DNA from: Litorilituus sediminis
GTDB lineage: Bacteria > Pseudomonadota > Gammaproteobacteria > Enterobacterales > Alteromonadaceae
Direction of reading: 5' to 3'
Assembly: GCF_004295665.1 (NCBI RefSeq)
Contig: NZ_CP034759.1
Coordinates: forward strand, 2,108,001-2,172,000
Length of the DNA: 64,000 nucleotides
The position numbers and the translations under genes were made by a program. Below are positions 60,011 to 64,000 of the stretch, one piece after another (position 1 is the first letter of the stretch; each line of letters begins with the position of its first letter). The notes beneath the pieces are model-generated. The model did no database searches and was not told where the DNA came from. It saw nothing but the letters and a program-made list of their open reading frames with translations.

Positions 60011-63000
60011 ATGACAACAAGCACACAGGAAAAAATCTTTCAAAACGACATATTAGATCAAATGCAATCTCATGGTTGGTTAGTGGGCGAATCCAAGCAC
60101 TACAATCGAGAGCTTGCAATCTATCCTGATGACTTGTTTGAGTTTGTTGAATCCACACAAAAAGAACAATGGCAAAAGCTTTGTAATACTTATCCTAATG
60201 ACCCAAAAGGAGCATTGCTTAAAACGGTTGAGCGAGACTTAAAGGCCAATAGCAAAGGAACGCTGTACGTACTTAGAAATTTAGTTAAAGACCGTGGCGC
60301 TAAATTTAGCCTTTGTGCGTTTAAGCCTGATCATGACTTAAACCCTGATGCATTGGATAGATACAACAAGAACATTCTGCGTGTTGTTCCTGAGCTAATT
60401 TATTCACCTAACGGCTATGATGGGCGTATTGACTTAACTTTATTTGTAAATGGTCTGCCCGTAGCGACTTTGGAGCTTAAATCTGAGTTTAAACAAGCAT
60501 TAGATAACGCAAAAATTCAGTATATGAAAGATCGCCAGCCCAAAGATCCAACCACTAAAAAGCCAGAGCCATTGCTTACTTTTAAACGGGGCGCATTAGT
60601 TCACTTTGCGGTTAGCCAATATAACGTAGCCATGACAACTCGGTTGGCTGGCAAAAAAACCTTCTTTTTACCGTTTGACCAAGGCACAAGTGAAGGCGGC
60701 GCTGGTAACGATATTCCAGCGGATGACAGCTATGCGACTTCGTATCTTTGGAATGAAATTTTTCGCAAGGACAACCTACTTACGATTTTAGGTCGCTATA
60801 TACATTTACAGGTTGAAGATAAAGAAGAGTTAGACGGCACAATAAACCGAAAAGAGACTATGATCTTCCCTCGTTATCACCAATGGTCAGCGGTTTCGAC
60901 TCTACTTGACACAGTTGAGCAAGAAGGTACTGGTGAAAAGTATTTAATTCAGCACAGTGCTGGCTCAGGTAAGTCAAACTCTATTGCTTGGTTATCTCAC
61001 CAATTAGCTTCTTTACACTATTATCAAGATCATGAGCAACTAAGTAAAAAAATTGGTGATAAGGTTTTTGACTCGGTGATTGTTGTAACAGACAGAACCG
61101 TTTTAGACAACCAGTTACAAGATACTATTTATCAGTTTGATCATAACGAAGGCATGATTGCTCGTATTAATCGAGAAGAAGCGCAAGGCTCAAAATCGTC
61201 TCAATTAGCTGGTGAATTAAAAGCCTCAACTTCTATTATTATCGTGACTATTCAAACTTTCCCGCACGTAATAGAAGCTATTCGAAAAGATTCAACGCTT
61301 TCAGGTAGAAGCTTTGCCGTTATTGCTGACGAAGCCCATTCAAGCCAAACAGGGGCAACAGCAAGAAAGCTTCGTGAAGTGTTAATGGCAGAACAGCTCG
61401 ACAATGAAGAAGAATTAGATTCAGAAGATATTCTGCGCCTAAGCTTAGAAGCGAGAAAAGGCTCTCAAAACATTAGTTACTTTGCATTTACAGCAACCCC
61501 TAAGCCGAAAACATTAGAATTATTTGGCAGAGCACCTGATAGAAGCCGCCCTGCCGCTGATGACAATAAACCAGAAGCTTTTCATATCTACACCATGCAG
61601 CAAGCAATTGAAGAAGGCTTTATTCTGGATGTGCTGAAAAACTACACCAGCTATAAAGTTGCATATCAGTTAGCTCATAAAAATCCTGAGGGAGATAAGG
61701 AAGTAGATAGTAAAAAAGCTGCTACCAAGGTTGCTAAATGGGTTCGACTTCACCCTCATAATATTGCTCAAAAAGTTGAAACCATCATTGAGCACTTCAA
61801 CAGTAATGTTAAGCACCTATTAGCAGGTGAAGCAAAAGCTATGGTGGTGACTTCAAGTAGGCTTGAAGCGGTTAGGTACAAACGAGCGTTTGATAAATAT
61901 GTTGCCAACAAGGGCTACGAAGGCATTAACGCAATGGTAGCCTTTTCTGGTGAAGTGAAAGACCCAGACTTACCAGATATGGATTTCACCGAGCGTAATA
62001 TGAACCCGAACTTGAATGGTCGTGACATGCGAAAAGCATTTGATACTAACGATTATCAAGTCATGTTAGTGGCTAACAAGTTCCAGACAGGTTTTGACCA
62101 ACCCAAATTAGTTGCAATGTATGTAGATAAGCCGTTAAAAGGTGTTGAGTGTATTCAGACACTTTCTCGCCTTAACCGCACATGCAAAGGTAAAGACACT
62201 ACTTACGTGCTGGATTTTGTAAACGACCCAGAAGAAATTTTGGAAGAATTTAAAGTTTACTTCCAAACAGCGGAATTATCGGGTGTATCAGACCCTAACC
62301 TTGTTTATGACATCATGGACAAGCTTAATGACGTTGGTATTTATACTTGGCCAGAAGTTGAAGCTTTTGTTGAAGCTTATAACGACAAAAAAGTTAATCA
62401 GGCTAAGTTGTCTAATATCTGTAAACCTGCGGTTGAGCGTTTCAACGTAAGATACAAAGAAGCTTCGAAAGTGCTTACGCTGGCTCAATCAGAGCTTAAA
62501 AAAGCCAAAGACGAAGGCAATGATAAAAAGATTAAATTTGCTGAAAACAGCGTTAAAAATGCCAAAGAAGCACGAGACGTATTAGAAGTATTTAAAAAGG
62601 ATTTAATGTCATTTTGTCGCTTCTACGAGTTCAGTTCGCAAATTGTTGACTTCGATGACATCGATTTGGAGAAGCTAAGTATATATGCCAAGGAGCTATA
62701 CCCATTATTACGCTTTGACATTGAAGAAAATGACATTGATCTCAGCGATTTGGCAATGACTCATTATCGTCTACATGAACAGCGAGAAGCGAACTTAATA
62801 CTTAACGAGTCCAAAGCCCTTTATGTTGCAAAAGAAGCCGCTGGTGCAACTCCTCGTGATCCTCAGACGGAATTACTTAGCAGCATTGTATCTCGCATGA
62901 ATGATTTGTTTATTGACGAGAAGCTCACTGAAAACGACATGATCAATTATGCCAATACCATTGCAGGTAAAGTGTCTGAGAACGAAGTAGTAATGGATCA

Positions 63001-63193
63001 GCTACGCAACAACACCAAAGAGCAAGCCATGCTCGGCAAGTTCCCAGAGTCTATCAACGAAGCAGTAATTGAAAGTATGGGTATACATGAAGGAATGGCA
63101 ATGAAAGTGCTATCTAATGAAGCAGTAGCCAAAGGCTTTGCTGAATTAATGTTTGATATGCTGGTTAAAGGCATAAAACCAACAGCCCCATAG
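60011..63193 (+). CDS. hsdR: Type I restriction enzyme subunit HsdR
   Basis: The 1060-residue motor/nuclease subunit has an N-terminal PD-(D/E)xK nuclease (D141 in GYDGRIDLTLF, E155-L-K157), a superfamily 2 translocase with Walker A SAGSGKSNS (about 317-325), DEAH box (440-443) and later helicase motifs (AFTATPKPKT, NKFQTGFDQP, QTLSRLNRTCKGK), and a C-terminal helical domain. It translocates and cuts unmodified DNA when bound to M2S. All key motifs are intact. AAAGGAA lies before the ATG. Expression now depends on read-through of the insertion sequence or an internal promoter. Confidence 0.95.
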   Translation: MTTSTQEKIFQNDILDQMQSHGWLVGESKHYNRELAIYPDDLFEFVESTQKEQWQKLCNTYPNDPKGALLKTVERDLKANSKGTLYVLRNLVKDRGAKFSLCAFKPDHDLNPDALDRYNKNILRVVPELIYSPNGYDGRIDLTLFVNGLPVATLELKSEFKQALDNAKIQYMKDRQPKDPTTKKPEPLLTFKRGALVHFAVSQYNVAMTTRLAGKKTFFLPFDQGTSEGGAGNDIPADDSYATSYLWNEIFRKDNLLTILGRYIHLQVEDKEELDGTINRKETMIFPRYHQWSAVSTLLDTVEQEGTGEKYLIQHSAGSGKSNSIAWLSHQLASLHYYQDHEQLSKKIGDKVFDSVIVVTDRTVLDNQLQDTIYQFDHNEGMIARINREEAQGSKSSQLAGELKASTSIIIVTIQTFPHVIEAIRKDSTLSGRSFAVIADEAHSSQTGATARKLREVLMAEQLDNEEELDSEDILRLSLEARKGSQNISYFAFTATPKPKTLELFGRAPDRSRPAADDNKPEAFHIYTMQQAIEEGFILDVLKNYTSYKVAYQLAHKNPEGDKEVDSKKAATKVAKWVRLHPHNIAQKVETIIEHFNSNVKHLLAGEAKAMVVTSSRLEAVRYKRAFDKYVANKGYEGINAMVAFSGEVKDPDLPDMDFTERNMNPNLNGRDMRKAFDTNDYQVMLVANKFQTGFDQPKLVAMYVDKPLKGVECIQTLSRLNRTCKGKDTTYVLDFVNDPEEILEEFKVYFQTAELSGVSDPNLVYDIMDKLNDVGIYTWPEVEAFVEAYNDKKVNQAKLSNICKPAVERFNVRYKEASKVLTLAQSELKKAKDEGNDKKIKFAENSVKNAKEARDVLEVFKKDLMSFCRFYEFSSQIVDFDDIDLEKLSIYAKELYPLLRFDIEENDIDLSDLAMTHYRLHEQREANLILNESKALYVAKEAAGATPRDPQTELLSSIVSRMNDLFIDEKLTENDMINYANTIAGKVSENEVVMDQLRNNTKEQAMLGKFPESINEAVIESMGIHEGMAMKVLSNEAVAKGFAELMFDMLVKGIKPTAP

Positions 63194-63207
63194 ATTCTGC
63201 GCTATCA

Positions 63208-64000
63208 ATGAAAGTCAAACTACTAAAACGAGCAAGCTTTTTACGTAAGGTCTTCGACAATACAAATGCTGGGCAAAAGCTATACCTATTTGGATTAGTC
63301 TGGATGTTATTTGCTTTACCAGTTTGGTTAGTTTCAGAAAAATATTCTGTCTATTATCTTTTGTTAGGCATTAGCGCTTTCTCTATTGGTTTAGTCGTTG
63401 AAGGTATTATTTTCTTTTCCAAACTCTGGGATTATAAGTTTGGAAAAATAATCATCTCAGGTATTTTTTCAGCTGTAACAACATTTACTATCGCAAGTAG
63501 TAGCGCAACCGTAGCTGAGATAGTAGGGACAGATCCGTCTAAATTTCCATATGCAATTACGCTAACAAGTTTCTTATTGTTCCCGATCTTTGCTTGGATC
63601 ATTCTGCAATTTTCAGCTTTAACATTTTTTGTTTTTCACACCATGCTCGTGCCTTTATATTGGTTGTATCACCAATTCAGAGCAATGCCATTAGTGCGTT
63701 ATTCTTTAAGGTTAAAAGTTAAACCGCCAAAAGAAAGGTTTATGTGGTTACTTGTATTCACAAGAGCTATTGCCGTTGGCTTTCTAATAAGTAATACCCA
63801 AGTATTAGGTAAATTTAATAAAGATTACTTAACAGGCGTTGAAAACAACATTTCATGGTTTATTTATAATTTTGAATTGTATAAAAAATCTCACTGTACA
63901 AGGCTGAATGAACAAGAAAGATTTGGCTATATCAATACAAAATTAGCCGTAGTTGGTACATTGACTACTGATAAAAAGTACCTATTTTCGACTCGAACGT
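63208..64000 (+). CDS. Multi-pass membrane protein downstream of hsdR (cut by window end)
   Basis: A frame opens with ATG at 63208, 14 bases after the hsdR stop, and stays open to the right edge (about 264 codons). The translation has four or five hydrophobic segments, for example LYLFGLVWMLFALPVWLV, YYLLLGISAFSIGLVVEGII and FLLFPIFAWIILQFSALTFF, with basic loops (RYSLRLKVKPPKERF) and a C-terminal soluble part. No family is recognised and no strong ribosome-binding site is seen. Its position suggests it belongs to the defence operon or its cargo. Confidence 0.65.
   Translation, partial: MKVKLLKRASFLRKVFDNTNAGQKLYLFGLVWMLFALPVWLVSEKYSVYYLLLGISAFSIGLVVEGIIFFSKLWDYKFGKIIISGIFSAVTTFTIASSSATVAEIVGTDPSKFPYAITLTSFLLFPIFAWIILQFSALTFFVFHTMLVPLYWLYHQFRAMPLVRYSLRLKVKPPKERFMWLLVFTRAIAVGFLISNTQVLGKFNKDYLTGVENNISWFIYNFELYKKSHCTRLNEQERFGYINTKLAVVGTLTTDKKYLFSTRT

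Overview
The window is a chromosomal segment of a marine gammaproteobacterium, most likely of the order Alteromonadales and close to Colwellia or Thalassotalea. This is inferred from the AT-rich composition, the order gspC | hslR-hslO | pckA | envZ-ompR (known from Shewanella-type genomes), a TonB-dependent amino-sugar utilisation cluster, and proteins of families common in that order (TIGR03899-like, DUF2333, TIGR04219-like). No rRNA, tRNA or CRISPR array was found.

Bases 1-7370 hold core genes: the start of gspC (type II secretion), the Hsp15/Hsp33 pair, PEP carboxykinase, the EnvZ/OmpR two-component system, a small secreted protein and a periplasmic thioredoxin. Bases 7372-18333 form an amino-sugar/chitin-oligosaccharide locus: GH9 lipoprotein, ROK kinase, GH20 lipoprotein, FucP/NagP-type transporter and TonB-dependent receptor on the minus strand, with a divergent AraC-family regulator. 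Two direct repeats with a 21-bp period lie between regulator and receptor, and a series of hairpins separates receptor from transporter.

Bases 18439-50800 are mostly housekeeping genes: MscS channel, DUF748 protein, GH3 hexosaminidase, ElbB, a Bcr-type exporter with a MocR regulator, a DMT permease, fructose-1,6-bisphosphatase, family II pyrophosphatase, fadBA, an EAL-type response regulator, cysJIH, a lytic transglycosylase, an outer-membrane barrel with a DUF2333 protein, a PCu(A)C copper chaperone, an enoyl-CoA hydratase, and a phage-shock (psp) operon preceded by a sigma-54-like promoter. A 33-residue membrane peptide gene lies at 50404-50505.

From about 51.8 kb to the right edge lies an integrated defence island. 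A tyrosine recombinase gene sits head-to-head with dusA, and the 5' end of dusA appears to be rebuilt from island DNA. The island carries a type I restriction-modification locus, hsdM - small ORF - Abi_2/HEPN gene - hsdS - FRG-domain gene - hsdR, followed by a membrane-protein gene cut by the window end. hsdS is split by a complete 1233-bp IS3-family element with a 4-bp target duplication. The element lies exactly between the two half-subunits (TRD1 plus central region | TRD2 plus distal region), the same geometry as the known Tn5 insertion in EcoDXXI hsdS that changed rather than abolished specificity. A 20/27 repeat at the hsdM end and at the hsdS start brackets the small ORF and Abi_2 gene and suggests that they entered the operon as a cassette. 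This island is the most interesting part of the window.
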